DNA of 64,000 nucleotides from Amorphophallus konjac (GCA_022559845.1 CM040128.1:71239247-71303246); one strand, 5' to 3'; positions 1-10,610 are shown, counted from the stretch's first letter. A program made the numbers and translations. The notes: a model not told the origin generated them from the sequence alone.

Positions 1-1085
1 TAAAAATAACGCCCCTCTGCAAGTCGTCAATTCTGAAATTGATGTTTCCTCCGCGGGCGTCATTTTAAGAGACGACCGTCTCCAAGGCGTCATTTTTTGT
101 TCCAATCCGATTTTCCCAGAAACCTCTTCTTTCCTCATTTTGAGCCCCTTTTCACTTCGGAAAGGATCCCGATGGCTTTCCATGACTGGAGGAACTCCTT
201 CTAATAATTATCTCTTGCTAAAATCGGGCTATCCTAATTGTATTAGGATTTAAACTTCAATCTGCCCTATAAATAGAGCTACCTGTGGCTCTATCGAGGG
301 AATTTTTTTTTTAATCAACAGGAGGAGGCCGAATTCGATTGAAAGGGGGAGATTTTCTTTACAGGATAATGCTGCTGCTGCTTGGCACAGGAGGGAGCTC
401 CCTGCGTCCACTGCTTCATCCTATTGGAAGGGCCTCTCTCCCGAACGCTTAACAAAGCCATACGCAGAGAGCAGTCCTTCATATCACAGGCTTCTCAGTT
501 TTCTTTTTCCTTTCTTTTTTTTTCTTTATTTATACATTAGTTCATATGCATGTGTGTTCATCCCCTACTTAATCACACTACTCAACCACGTTGAGTCTTT
601 CCTTACAGTGCAACACTTGAACTTGCTTTGCCGTATTTCATTGTGCAACACTTGCACTCCTTTTGCTTTATACATATATTTTGCATTCATCATACCTCCC
701 ATACCCTTTTGCATAGGGGTTTAAGGGCAACACCCAACAAGGTGTGTTCTTATACATGATCTTCATGCTCATTTTTATTATGAATTTGATGCTACACTCA
801 CCTTGGTTCTAATCCAATCTTTTTATTGGTTGTTGTCTTTGATCTTTACAAGGGTAATCAAACAAGAATAACTCTCTTCATCGGCCGGCCGATTGGAAGA
901 GAAAGGAGCACTCACAATCTCCCCGCATTTGAGGTATTTATATTCGCGATCCCTCCCTTGATTATTATTGTTTATATCCTTTGAGGCCCTCGCGTCTCTG
1001 GCGATCACACTTCCCTTTAGCACCACGTGCATGCTTTAATTCTTTTATTTTTAATTGTTCTAAGTGGATTTTCTTAGAATCTACA
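1..1085 (+). repeat. 5' LTR of element L (left part missing)
   Basis: Direct repeat of 9071-10157. It ends in TCTACA at 1085 and the primer site follows after 3 bases. A TATA box (TATAAATA) lies at 268-275, so transcription should start near 300. Three inverted ACGCC/GGCGT-type modules fall in the first 105 bases. A perfect 14-bp palindrome (ATCGGCCGGCCGAT) lies at 880-893. Confidence 0.9.
268..275 (+). promoter_or_regulatory. TATA box of element L 5' LTR
   Basis: TATAAATA in the context CCCTATAAATAGAGC. It is identical in the 3' LTR at 9338-9345. It is the only good TATA box I see in the LTR on the element's strand. Confidence 0.6.
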
Positions 1086-1088
1086 AAT

Positions 1089-1106
1089 TGGCGATCACGG
1101 TGGGAC
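1089..1106 (+). other. Primer-binding site, tRNA-Arg-like
   Basis: TGGCGATCACGGTGGGAC begins three bases after the LTR end. From memory of plant tRNA-Arg (UCG-type), its 3' end plus CCA would pair with this site with about two mismatches. Tat/Ogre-lineage elements are known to use tRNA-Arg. The tRNA identity should be treated as probable. Confidence 0.6.
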
Positions 1107-1413
1107 ATTCTTTTATTTTTCTTTTGATTACCCTTCCCCTTTGGGCACCCACGTGTGCCATCTCCCCTTTTGCACCCACGGTGTGCCTCCTTTTGTGCTC
1201 CACGTAGCACTTTCCCTATATGATTGGTTAGTTTGATAGATTTTTAGAAATTCCATTTATCCATCTCTTAAAAAAAATGATGAGCATGCTATATCCTAGT
1301 TCATATGTTTATTGATTGCCATGACTCTTGTATTGTGATTGTGAGTGTCATTCCTTCCTATTGGTATTTCTATCACTGTTTGAGATTTCTGGCCGTTGGA
1401 CTGTTTCTGGGAA

Positions 1414-1725
1414 TTAACGCCCCTCATTGAGGCGTCATTTTCCAGAATAACGTCTCACACCAAGGCGTCATTTTCTTTGGACGCCCCTGTCAGAGGCGTC
1501 TTTCACTCGTACAGCGCCTTACTGGATGGCGTTATTTTGATTTTCATTGATTATTCATCTGGATTACTGATAATTGACGCCCCAACTCACGGGCGTCCAT
1601 TCTATATATAGCGCCTCATCCTAAGGCGCTATTTTCCTCTGTTTGCACTTTTCGCAGTGACTAGCGACTGACGCTCAGACGCTACTTCTTGATATAGCGA
1701 CCTTTCCCAGGTCGTCATTTTGTTC
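1414..1725 (+). repeat. Array of 8 short inverted modules in the element L leader
   Basis: Eight modules lie in a row. Each has a left arm such as ACGCC or GCGCC, a loop of about 6-12 bases and a right arm such as GGCGT, usually followed by CATTTT or TATTTT. Clear examples lie at about 1416-1437, 1452-1475, 1480-1500, 1514-1532 and 1602-1630. The arms are the same as those in the LTR of chromovirus D2, although the elements are otherwise unrelated. Confidence 0.75.
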
Positions 1726-1837
1726 TGTGTTGTTATCTGCTTGATACTGCCTGCTGCATTCATCCATTTGCATTGGTTTGGGAGACCTCCTCTCCCCACA
1801 CTAGGATCTCACACACCTCTCTTGGAATTGGAACGAC

Positions 1838-1943
1838 CCTCCATTGAGCATTCCGTCTCTTTGGACCAGAAATTCCTTTTCTAAGACCTCCGTAAGTCCC
1901 CGCACCCGTGGATTCCCTCACGGACGCTTGGGCTGGTTGTACC
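1838..1943 (+). other. Leader block shared with D1 and D2 LTRs
   Basis: About 105 bases whose ordered landmarks (CTCCATTG, CATTCCGT, TTTGGAC, AGACCTCCGTAAG, GGATTCCCTCA, CTGGTTGTACC) recur in the D2 LTRs (26317-26423, 33990-34096, and 62401-62507 on the plus strand). A more diverged form occurs in the D1 LTRs (for example 20226-20329). Here it lies outside the LTR but about 1.57 kb downstream of the TATA box, similar to its position in the chromovirus transcripts. No ORF explains the conservation. Confidence 0.7.
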
Positions 1944-2119
1944 TTTGAAGTCTCCGGGTTTTAGTTGGCCCATTCGTGGTGAGAATCAACCTAGTTGGCA
2001 CTGGAGAAAAGAGCATTTGAAATTAGGTCCAAGACCTTGAGTGATCACATCAATTTTGTTAAAAATCACTTTAACTCACCAAGGATCAAACAAAAGAAAT
2101 CAAAGGTAACCATCCCAAC

Positions 2120-4027
2120 TTGTTTGCTATCTCTGTGAACTGTTTTGATTGCACATTGCATTGTTTGGATTACCTTGATAAGAAAGTCAACATGTTTAAC
2201 TCAATTAATGTTCATGAGGGTGATCAAACTAGCACATCTTATTCCCCTCAATTTCAACATATTCATCACAACTCTCACCATAATCTTTTAAAGGGACCAT
2301 GCCCTCACTTTCACGGTGTTGCTCCACCAATGGGCAATATCCAATCTCATGGTCCCTTGCCTCAGTTGCGAGCCATCACTCCTTCGGGGACGTCTCCTCC
2401 CGACGATCAGAAGGTCTCCCAGATCATTCACGCCTTAGATCATCTCACCCCTCAGCAAATCCAAGCCCTTCAGGCAGCTGTTGAGGGCACATCTCATTCA
2501 TCTCATCCTCCTTTTACTCCTATTCGGGTGGCCCATCACCCGCCTCCTTCATCCACACATACTCCTATTCAGGTGGCCCATCACCTGCCTCTTTCTATTC
2601 CTCCCTATTCACGGCTCCAAGGCCCATCTGTTCCTTCCGACCTGGCCCGGCCGGGTCCTCATTTGGGTCAGCTCGTCATGCCCCCTCCACGGCCTTTTTA
2701 TGCGGCCCCTCCTTCAAGGCCCTGCCAACTCTCTGTTACTCAGGTCACACCCCTCCAACAAACGCTTCTCGACAAAGTCACTTCCTTGGAGGAACAATTA
2801 AAGAGGGTTACGAGCCCACGGCCCGCTCCTTCTACTCCAGTCAATCCCCTTCACGCCGCTCTGAATGACATTACAAAGATGGAGAAAGCTTGGAAGGATA
2901 GGAGAGACGACTACGGCATTGATAGTGCGAGCAAGCAAGAGCTGGCGGGTTTCAACGTTCAAGTGGACGCCGTCCATCCTCCACCCATTCACCCAATTCA
3001 CGGATATGGTCCTCCACCTCCACATACACAATACCATTACATTCCACCACCCACATACACGCCTTCACTACGGTGTCCACTTGAACCTGCTAATGAAGAA
3101 CCGGCGATTGAAGAATTTGAGGCGGCATACGACGAAGCTATGCAAGCACCCCTTCCGAGTTTCCTACGCTTTCCTCTCCCTTCGCTACCACTTGATGAAC
3201 CCTTTGCTCAGGACGAAGCCACCATCCCCAATCCAACCCCCGTTTCTAAGACTTACTGGTGTTACGATGATGGGTCGATACTTCAATCACCCACACCAAC
3301 ACATCATGAGTCACCTTCTATCCCTAACACCATTCGCCACATGCGGCGTTTCCTCCGCACTAAACCCCCTTCTTTTATACCTCCCACTATGCCATCAACC
3401 TTCATAACACCAGCCTCCGTCGAGCCTTCCACCAAACTTCCGTCAACTCCACCGTCAACCTCCACAACACCGGCCTCCAGCAAACCCACCACCGAACCTT
3501 CCTCAATTAACCTCCCATTACCGCCACCTCGGCTCTCCATTATACCTTTAACCCCTGACCTAGCCACTCCTATTCCACTACTTAACCCTTCACCCTCACC
3601 CATGGCTAATCCTGAGCAGGATCCACCCCTTTTTGCATTCAAGCCAACCCCGACTGCTTCCGAGCAAAGGGGGAAGCTCGACGTGTTTGAACCTCCATTT
3701 CCACTCATCTTTTCTCCAACACCTTCCATTATACCTCCACCATCCATGGAACCTTCCGCCTCCGCTTCACCCCCCTTTACTACTCGGAACGGGTGTCCTT
3801 CTGTAAGTACTTGTGCTGAAGATGATCAAGAGCCGGAAAAGAAAGATTTGGCCACGGCCGTTCTGTTCAAGATGCAAGAGTTTATTTGTCGGATACCAAT
3901 CCGGGTTGTTGTGCCAAGCATGGTCGAAGAGGCCAAGTCCCCGCTACTGCTCACTAAGAAAGAATGTCAAACCTTGATGCCGTGTAAGTTTGTGCCCAAG
4001 GGCCGGGCAGGGCACCCCTTGTTCTAA
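2120..4027 (+). CDS. Proline/serine/threonine-rich 635-aa ORF of element L (possible gag-like head)
   Basis: The longest open frame of element L, placed where gag would be. The first in-frame ATG is at 2120; a second Met at about residue 25 (ATG at 2192) is an equally plausible start. Residues about 75-115 contain a helical stretch (ALDHLTPQQIQALQAA). Residues about 215-280 contain a short coiled-coil-like segment followed by MEKAWKDRRDDYGIDSASK, which loosely resembles the region before the core of Tat-type gag proteins. The rest is low-complexity Pro/Ser/Thr with a short ordered-looking C-terminus (FVPKGRAGHPLF). I see no zinc knuckle, protease motif or recognisable gag core. It is uninterrupted for nearly 2 kb, but high C content lowers the chance of stops in all frames, so coding is plausible rather than shown. 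Confidence 0.5.
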   Translation: MFAISVNCFDCTLHCLDYLDKKVNMFNSINVHEGDQTSTSYSPQFQHIHHNSHHNLLKGPCPHFHGVAPPMGNIQSHGPLPQLRAITPSGTSPPDDQKVSQIIHALDHLTPQQIQALQAAVEGTSHSSHPPFTPIRVAHHPPPSSTHTPIQVAHHLPLSIPPYSRLQGPSVPSDLARPGPHLGQLVMPPPRPFYAAPPSRPCQLSVTQVTPLQQTLLDKVTSLEEQLKRVTSPRPAPSTPVNPLHAALNDITKMEKAWKDRRDDYGIDSASKQELAGFNVQVDAVHPPPIHPIHGYGPPPPHTQYHYIPPPTYTPSLRCPLEPANEEPAIEEFEAAYDEAMQAPLPSFLRFPLPSLPLDEPFAQDEATIPNPTPVSKTYWCYDDGSILQSPTPTHHESPSIPNTIRHMRRFLRTKPPSFIPPTMPSTFITPASVEPSTKLPSTPPSTSTTPASSKPTTEPSSINLPLPPPRLSIIPLTPDLATPIPLLNPSPSPMANPEQDPPLFAFKPTPTASEQRGKLDVFEPPFPLIFSPTPSIIPPPSMEPSASASPPFTTRNGCPSVSTCAEDDQEPEKKDLATAVLFKMQEFICRIPIRVVVPSMVEEAKSPLLLTKKECQTLMPCKFVPKGRAGHPLF

Positions 4028-4489
4028 CTTTCAAATCTTGAACCCATTCTTCCATACAAGGGGTGAATGACCATTTTGTTCAACACTCTCTATACGCCAC
4101 AACCCCTAGGCAACATGATGCTTCCTATCCCAACTTTCCAACTCTCTCACACTATTGTTTTTCACTCTCCAAGGGAGTGGTCATTCATTGTTGAAGCTTC
4201 ATCATGGGCTCTTGCTTTATCCATTGGGCCGATTGGCTATACACTTTCACTGCCATGGAGGGGCGGTTATCTTGGTGCCAAAGGGCTTTCCACTATTCTA
4301 CCCACCTTCCATTCAACGCCATCCACATTCTTGTCTATCGCATTTTCTTCATGGGCCACTCCAGGGGTAAGGAGGAGGATCGCATCCTCTCTCCCTTCAT
4401 GTTCTTCATATTCTTTGCGTCTCATGCATTCTGTTGCATCCATGCATTCATCGCATCCATTCTATTGCATCCATATGCACTTTTTTCTT
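4028..4489. other. Element L interior, C/T-rich, no gene recognised
   Basis: Several overlapping frames are open here because the sequence is poor in A and therefore in stop codons. None has a recognisable domain. I treat it as untranslated interior leading into the tandem-repeat block. Confidence 0.5.
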
Positions 4490-5345
4490 CCCGGGTTTCC
4501 AAACCCGTGTCTTACCCGCCTTCTAGAACCTCCGGATCCCCCACATTTCCTATATCTTCCGCCTCTATCTCCATGTCCCCTTACACTTCCCGAGCATTGT
4601 GCCCCCTCCGATCTTCCCCCAGGGCATCGCGCCCCTTTCTAACCATTGCATCTGGACTCCCCGAATTTCTCTCCCATCCTCACTGGGCATCACGTCCCAT
4701 GGTATCTTCCTCCTTCGGAACCTCCGGATCTCGCTCTTTGGGCATCGCGCCCCTGCACATCCTTAAGTCCGGATCTTCTGGGCTTCTTACTGATTCTCCC
4801 TGGGCATCGTGCCCCTTTCCGTCTTCTTCCTCCGGAACCTCCGGACTTTCTCCCAGGGCATCACGCCCTTTTCTATCTTCTTCCCCCGGAACCTCCAGAT
4901 CCTTCACCCCTCTCTCAATCTCTTGGGCATGACGCCCCTTTCCATTTTCTACCCCCGGAACTTCCGGACCTTCCATCTTTCCTCCAATTCATCCTCTTGC
5001 TTCTCCGGGACATCATGTCCTTCATTCTTTTCTTCCTTTTCTATCATCTTTTTCCATTCCGAGGGCACCGCGTCCCTCGATATTTCCCTTCGGAACCTCT
5101 TGACCCTTTTCATCCACTCTTCTCTGGGCATCGCGACCCTCGGCATCTTCTTCCTCCGGAACCTCCGGAACCTCTGGACCCTCCATCTTTCCTCCGTTTC
5201 ATCTTCCTACTCCTCCGGGATATCACGTCCTTTGTTCTCTTCTTCCTTTTTCATCATCTTTTTCCCTATTTCTTCCCAGGGCCCCGCGTCCCTCAATATT
5301 TTATCCCTCCTGAGCCTCCGGATTCTTCTTCCACTCATGATTCTC
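4490..5345 (+). repeat. Degenerate minisatellite of element L (GGGCATCGCGCCC / CTCCGGA units)
   Basis: About 12-14 imperfect units of roughly 45-70 bp. Each combines a self-complementary core of the type GGGCATCGCGCCCC (variants GGGCATCACGTCCC, GGGCATCGTGCCCC, GGGCATGACGCCCC) with CCTCCGGAACCTCCGGA-type sequence. All three forward frames stay open across much of it, the longest being 4646-5512 (288 codons, with repeated LPPEPPD). I think this is a composition effect. Tandem arrays downstream of the coding part are a known feature of Tat/Ogre elements. Confidence 0.75.
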
Positions 5346-5512
5346 CTCCTCTATCTCCAGACCCTCCGGATCCGCCTCTTTCCATCTATCAATTTCTTCT
5401 TCTAATTCCTCCTAATCACGGGTCCGATCCAACTTCTTCCACATCCACTGCCTTGGGCATCTGCCCTTTCTCCCACTGCTTTCGAGGCTTTAGTCCTCAC
5501 TCATCCTTCTAA

Positions 5513-8260
5513 TTCTCCTCTCCTTCTGTAGACCCTTCCATGTGATCAGGGTCTCCGCGCCTTAGCAAGGGAGTTTTAGCCCTTACCTCGCTTCCCTTTT
5601 CTCCTTATTCGTCTGAGTCTGGTCTTGGCATCACTCCTTCTTGTTAAGCCACTTTCAATCCTTTGCTTCCAATCCTTTTGACTACGAAAGAGGACTACCC
5701 CACGATGATCAACCTCGCCTCTGATAGCTGCTTCTACAAATGTTGCAAGGTAACATATTGGCGTAAGTATGCATTTTTATGATATCATTATCTCATTGCT
5801 TCACGCATGATTTTCAAAATGAAGTGCTTCTTAACAAGATTAAAAGTGGTGTTTTAAACCTTTATCCTAGGTCGTATCTTTATCTTTACTAAATCATTGT
5901 CAAAAGAGTCTTTAGGCTTGCTTTTGCAGCACCTTTGGTTAATAATAACCCCGCGCTGGGAATTCGACATTCTTTCCCTGCTTGTTAAGAGCAACCCTCA
6001 GCTGGGCATTCCACACACTTCACGGCGTCCTTAGTCGGCTCCTTTGGTTAAACACCGTCCCTACTTTGGCCATGCCATGAGTATATCTGAAAGTCTTTTC
6101 TCTTCTTTACTCGGCCGAATGCAGGTGTAAGAGGTTGACGGATGTGATGACCAACCTAAGTAATCCCCAATACGAGAGGAGTCTCAAATAGGGGCAGTCT
6201 TGACCCAAAATCAATATGAGTTTTCAAATGAAATTTCATGATCTACATCTCGCCAAAAGGGCTATTATGAAAATTAAGTCAAAATTTTGATAAATGCAAA
6301 AGTATGAAATGTGGCATGACAAGAGTGGAAAAGTCCCCGCAGGGAAAACCCTGGTCGTATGCATGTCAAGGGTCTAAAAATCAAAGGCACAAAGCTCCGG
6401 CGCAACAGACTACCTCTTTGAGGGGAAATACCTTGGAAGGAATTCAAGTCCCGACATCTCCCATCTTGCATAAAACTTATCTCTAATTATTCTTCTCTTC
6501 TCCCTCCAAGACCGAATGTTTCTCGGGTATGGCCTTGGTAGGGGCACCGTTAACCATGGACAGCCGGTCGTAGGGCGCCACCTTCAATGCACGCCCGGCT
6601 TTGGGTAGTTTTTAGTGAAAGGGGAAGGAACAAGGACCCATAGCCAATGGTTTAAAACACCCTTTGATGCTGCATTAACAAAGTCTAAACTAAAATCTAA
6701 AAAAAATACAAATATTTTTCAAAAAAAATCCATAAAAAAATTCACATATTTTCCAAAATCCATAAAAATTTGAATATCTTTCTTTTAAAAAAACCCATAA
6801 AAATATGCATATTTCAAAATCCAAAAAAAATTGCATTGTATTTTCTGATGGTGTTTTTACAGGAACAAGAATTTTGTAAGGACCAAGAGTACGGGATGAG
6901 TCCTCTCCATTCATTGTCATCTACCTTTTGATTCTCCCCATATTCACAATGATCACATCTTCATGATTTGCTAGACATTAATTGATCGTTCATTTTCAAA
7001 ATCTTTTAGTAAACTCCTGCTGATTTCACTTGATCACTCTGCCACTGGGCATTACTTGATCCTGATTATCCAATCTCAATCTCACATGTCAAGATTGTCA
7101 TCCTCATGGCAAACAACAAACAAGGATGCTTTGCAATGCTATGATTTAATTCATGTTTAGCCTTGCTAATACATACTTGAATGCTATCCACACCAAGCTT
7201 TGAGTGCTTTGATGTCTATATTGTGATTGCTTTCATGCTTTGATTCATGCTATGCTTGCTATGCTTAAATGCCTTATCCATTACTTCTTATCTTCCTTAT
7301 ATCTTGGCTAATGAAATTTTGAGCGCATGATAAGAAGCTCTTGGTCCCACCGACTGGGCATCATCATCATCCAAGTCCCACGGTGTTTGCACCTCATTTC
7401 TCAGTTCCCCACATGCTCATTATTATCGCCATCCCCTTGATTGCATTTTTACTATATGTTACATACGCTATTAGATTATATCAAGGACCTTGTGGCTTTG
7501 ATAAATCTGGAATCTGAGTTCCCCTTCATAAAAAATAATGATGATTCCAGAGGAGTCTTAGTCACATGGATAGGCCGTTGAGCCGTCCAAGACTGGGGAC
7601 GATGGTTCCCTTTTGCGAGTTGATACGCGGATAAACGGGCTTCGGCTTAGTATCAGCTCGCGAAATCAGTTTCTTGACCCAGTCTGGGCAGCTTAACAAT
7701 ATTATCCTTGATTATCTTATATTTTCATTTGTTTTAATTTTTCCTTTTAAACCCAGCATGCATTCATATAGGACTTTGAATCAACGTTGAAAAATCATTC
7801 TGATAAGCTGATTGGAGAGTCAAATTGATCTTAATCTTTCCAGATATGAGATATTCATTGCTGAATGGAATCCTCAGTTCGTTTTGTCGCTGTTTTGGGT
7901 CATTTTCTCGAAAGCTCCTTGTTTGGATTTCTATCCTCTTATTTCAATCCTTTCCCTTGATCCACCTTGACTGCAGCACGTCCACACTGGCTGGTAACCG
8001 CTCCCCAATGGTGAAACCTACAGGTTTGTGACCTGGGGGTACTTCCACCGCGCTGGAAGTTGATCATGTTCTTTTATCTCCTTCGTGCCCGCGCGCACAC
8101 TCCCTCTTTTATACAAACATCGTTGATTTCATTGAATTTCCCGAGATTGCTTCATCTTGAACTGTTGATTTAATTCTCATCAAGTGATGTTGATTGCGTG
8201 TCTCATCACACCTTGGCATCTACTTTTCAGTTTGCTCTGCTCTCTTGCAAAGCAGACGCC
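5513..8260. other. Element L 3' interior, non-coding
   Basis: About 2.7 kb without a credible ORF. It includes an A-rich stretch at 6690-6840 with repeated AAAATCCATAAAAA-like words, and ordinary unique-looking sequence on both sides. It links the tandem-repeat block to the polypurine tract. Nothing recognisable as pol is present, even broken. Confidence 0.6.
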
Positions 8261-8273
8261 AAGGCGGGGCAGC
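8261..8273 (+). other. Polypurine tract of element L
   Basis: AAGGCGGGGCAGC lies immediately before the TGTAGA start of the 3' LTR. This is the expected plus-strand priming site. Confidence 0.7.
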
Positions 8274-10157
8274 TGTAGACAGGCCAAAATTAATGTTACT
8301 ATGAGTGCATCTCATATTGCCATGTAATGTCCCATTTTGACCCTCAAATTAACTTTGTTTGAGTGATTTTTCTCACTTTTCTTGGATTTCTTCCTTTTTT
8401 TCTCTCTTTTCTTATTTTCCCCTATTTTTCTAGATTCTTTGGGAATTTTTCTCTATTTTTATAATTGACGACTTGACGTGGGGCGTCTTTTAAATAACGG
8501 CTTAACCTTGGGCGTTTCTCAAAGAATTGACGACTATCAGTAGGGGCGTCCATTCTTTCATTTTCCCATTTTTCTGGATTTTTCTGAGAATTTTTTGGAA
8601 TTTTTTTGGAATTAACGACTTAACAGGGGACGTTATTTTGATTTTAAATGAAATAAAAATAAAAAAATGAATTAACGACGTATGCAAGGGCGTCATTTTC
8701 AATTTGAATATTTTAATATTATTTTTAAACCCTCTTTCAGAGGTGATTTGGTGGACTTCCGGGTGTCAGAAAAATACGAAAAAATAGTAATTGGAATCAG
8801 CACATTGAGATGCATCTCCATCTAAAAAATGGGTAAATAATATTGAGAAATGAGAAATGGCCCTGTTTTGAATTTTTTGAATTAACGACCTTGAATCGGA
8901 CGTCAATTAAATTGACGCCCGACACCACGGTCGTCCATTCTTTTTGGCTGTTTATCATCTTGATTAACGCCCCTGTGCAAGGCGTCTTTTTAAATTAACG
9001 CCCCTGTGTCGGTCGTCATTTTCATTACTGTATTTTGAGAGTCTGGATCCGACCGAAATTCGTGTTGAATTAAAAATAACGCCCCTCTGCAAGTCGTCAA
9101 TTCTGAAATTGACGTTTCCTCCGCGGGCGTCATTTTAAGAGACGACCGTCTCCAAGGCGTCATTTTTTGTTCCAATTCGATTTTCCCGGAAACCTCTTCT
9201 TTCCTCATTTTGAGCCCCTTTTCACTTCGGAAAGGATCCCGATGGCTTTCCATGACTGGAGGAACTCCTTCCAATAATTATCTCTTGCTAAAATCGGGCT
9301 ATCCTAATTGTATTAGGATTTAAACTTCAATCTGCCCTATAAATAGAGCTACCTGTGGCTCTATCGAGGGAATTTTTTTTTTTAATCAACAGGAGGAGGC
9401 CGAATTTTATTGAAAGGGGGAGATTTTCTTTACAGGATAATGCTGCTGCTGCTTGGCACAGGAGGGAGCTCCCTGCGTCCACTGCTTCATCCTATTGGAA
9501 GGGCCTCTCTCCCGAACGCTTAACAAAGCCATACGCAGAGAGCAGTCCTTCATATTACATGCTTCTCAGTTTTCTTTTTGCCTTTCTTTTTTTTCTTTAT
9601 TTATATATTAGTTCATATGCATGTGTGTTCATCCCCTGCTTAATCACACTACTCAACCACGTTGAGTCTTTCCTTACAGTGCAACACTTGCACTTGCTTT
9701 GCCGTATTTCCACAGTGCAACACTTGCACTCCTTTTGCTTTATACATATATTTTGCATTCATCATACCTCCCATACCCTTTTGCATAGGGGTTTAAGGGC
9801 AACACCCAACAAGGTGTGTTCTTATACATGATCTTCATGCTCATTTTTATTATGAATTTGATGCTACACTCACCTTGGTTCTAATCCAATCTTTTTATTG
9901 GTTGTTGTCTTTGATCTTTGCAAGGGTAATCAAACAAGAATAACTCTCTTCATCGGCCGGCCGATTGGAAGAGAAAGGAGCACTCACAATCTCCCCGCAT
10001 TTGAGGTATTTATATTCGCGATCCCTCCCTTGATTATTATTGTTTATATCCTTTGAGGCCCTCGCGTCTCTGGCGATCACACTTCCCTTTAGCACCACGT
10101 GCATGCTTTAATTCTTTTATTTTTAATTGTTCTAAGTGGATTTTCTTAGAATCTACA
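8274..10157 (+). repeat. 3' LTR of element L (complete, 1884 bp)
   Basis: Bounded by the 6-bp inverted terminal motif TGTAGA...TCTACA. It is preceded by a polypurine tract and ends abruptly at the copia LTR. About 12 inverted modules lie at 8465-9166 and a TATAAATA box at 9338-9345. A direct repeat of GTGCAACACTTGCACT-type words lies near 9678-9732. The palindrome ATCGGCCGGCCGAT lies at 9952-9965. Confidence 0.92.
8465..9166 (+). repeat. Array of about 12 short inverted modules in the element L LTR
   Basis: Modules combine the half-sites ACGCC or ACGAC with GGCGT or GTCGT, with loops of about 6-12 bases, usually followed by TTTT or ATTTT. Some pairs are matched (ACGCC with GGCGT) and some mixed (ACGAC with GGCGT). 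The DNA between modules is AT-rich. Confidence 0.75.
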
Positions 10158-10596
10158 GCTGTGAGGCAGCGGGTTGCAGAGGTGTTACCTCTGGTCGGCT
10201 AAGCTGTAGTGCCCAGTAGAGCAAGTTGTGAAGCTCAGCTGTTGCAGAGGTGTTCCTCTCGTCGGGATAAGCTGTAAGCCCCAACAGTTGTTGGCAAGCT
10301 GTAGTGCCCAGCAGATTGAAGCTGTGTATCAGTAGTAATCCACATTCGAGTTGAATGTGGGGTGGACGTAGGTCGGATTGACCGAACCACCTAAAAGTCT
10401 TTGTGCCTCTCGTGTGTTTGATTGCTTGTTCAACAGATCTTGTGTGTTTCATTCGGTGCATTGGCTGTGTTCGTTTAGTGTTTTTCTAATTCCGCATTTG
10501 ATTCTAGGCCTAATTTTTTAAATAGCCAGTTGATCTATTCACCCCCCCTCTAGATCCACATCCTGTGGTGATAGAGCCTTCCATCTAACTTCAACA
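10158..10596 (+). repeat. 5' LTR remnant of copia element S
   Basis: This sequence ends in ACTTCAACA, two bases before a perfect initiator-Met primer site, so it is the right part of a 5' LTR. The left part lies beyond element L and outside the window. Two imperfect copies of a segment of about 85-110 bp (GCAGAGGTGTT...AAGCTGTA...GCCC) occur at about 10165-10310. The terminal GATCTATTCACCCCCCCTC region is closely similar to 60212-60235, which supports calling the latter a related solo LTR. Confidence 0.8.
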
Positions 10597-10598
10597 CT

Positions 10599-10610
10599 TG
10601 GTATCAGAGC
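10599..10610 (+). other. Primer-binding site of element S (tRNA-iMet)
   Basis: TGGTATCAGAGC, the canonical plant initiator-Met primer site, two bases after the LTR end. Confidence 0.93.

Larger units (their letters stand above)
1..10157 (+). mobile_element. Element L: large non-autonomous LTR retrotransposon (LARD-like, Tat/Ogre-type)
   Basis: The first 1085 bases recur at about 9071-10157, so these are the two LTRs. The interior (1086-8273, about 7.2 kb) has a primer site, one proline-rich ORF, a tandem-repeat block and a polypurine tract. It has no reverse transcriptase, integrase or protease. The complete LTR is 1884 bp, so the whole element should be about 11 kb, with about 0.8 kb lying before the window. 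The LTR pair differs at about 14 sites by eye over 1.09 kb. The element sits inside the 5' LTR of copia element S; the 5 bases after it (gctgt, 10158-10162) should be the target duplication, but the left partner is outside the window. The Tat/Ogre placement is inference from the tRNA-Arg-like primer site, the long non-coding interior and the tandem repeats. Confidence 0.85.

Noticed and set aside
823..1032. Minus-strand 69-codon ORF repeated at 9895-10104
   Set aside because: It lies in the element L LTR on the opposite strand, and its repetition only reflects the LTR pair.
3304..3747. 147-codon minus-strand Gly/Val-rich ORF
   Set aside because: Antisense shadow of the proline-rich ORF at 2120-4027; composition alone keeps it open.
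4067..5512. Several overlapping forward ORFs of 190-290 codons
   Set aside because: All three frames are open because the minisatellite is C/T-rich; there is no domain and no frame stands out.
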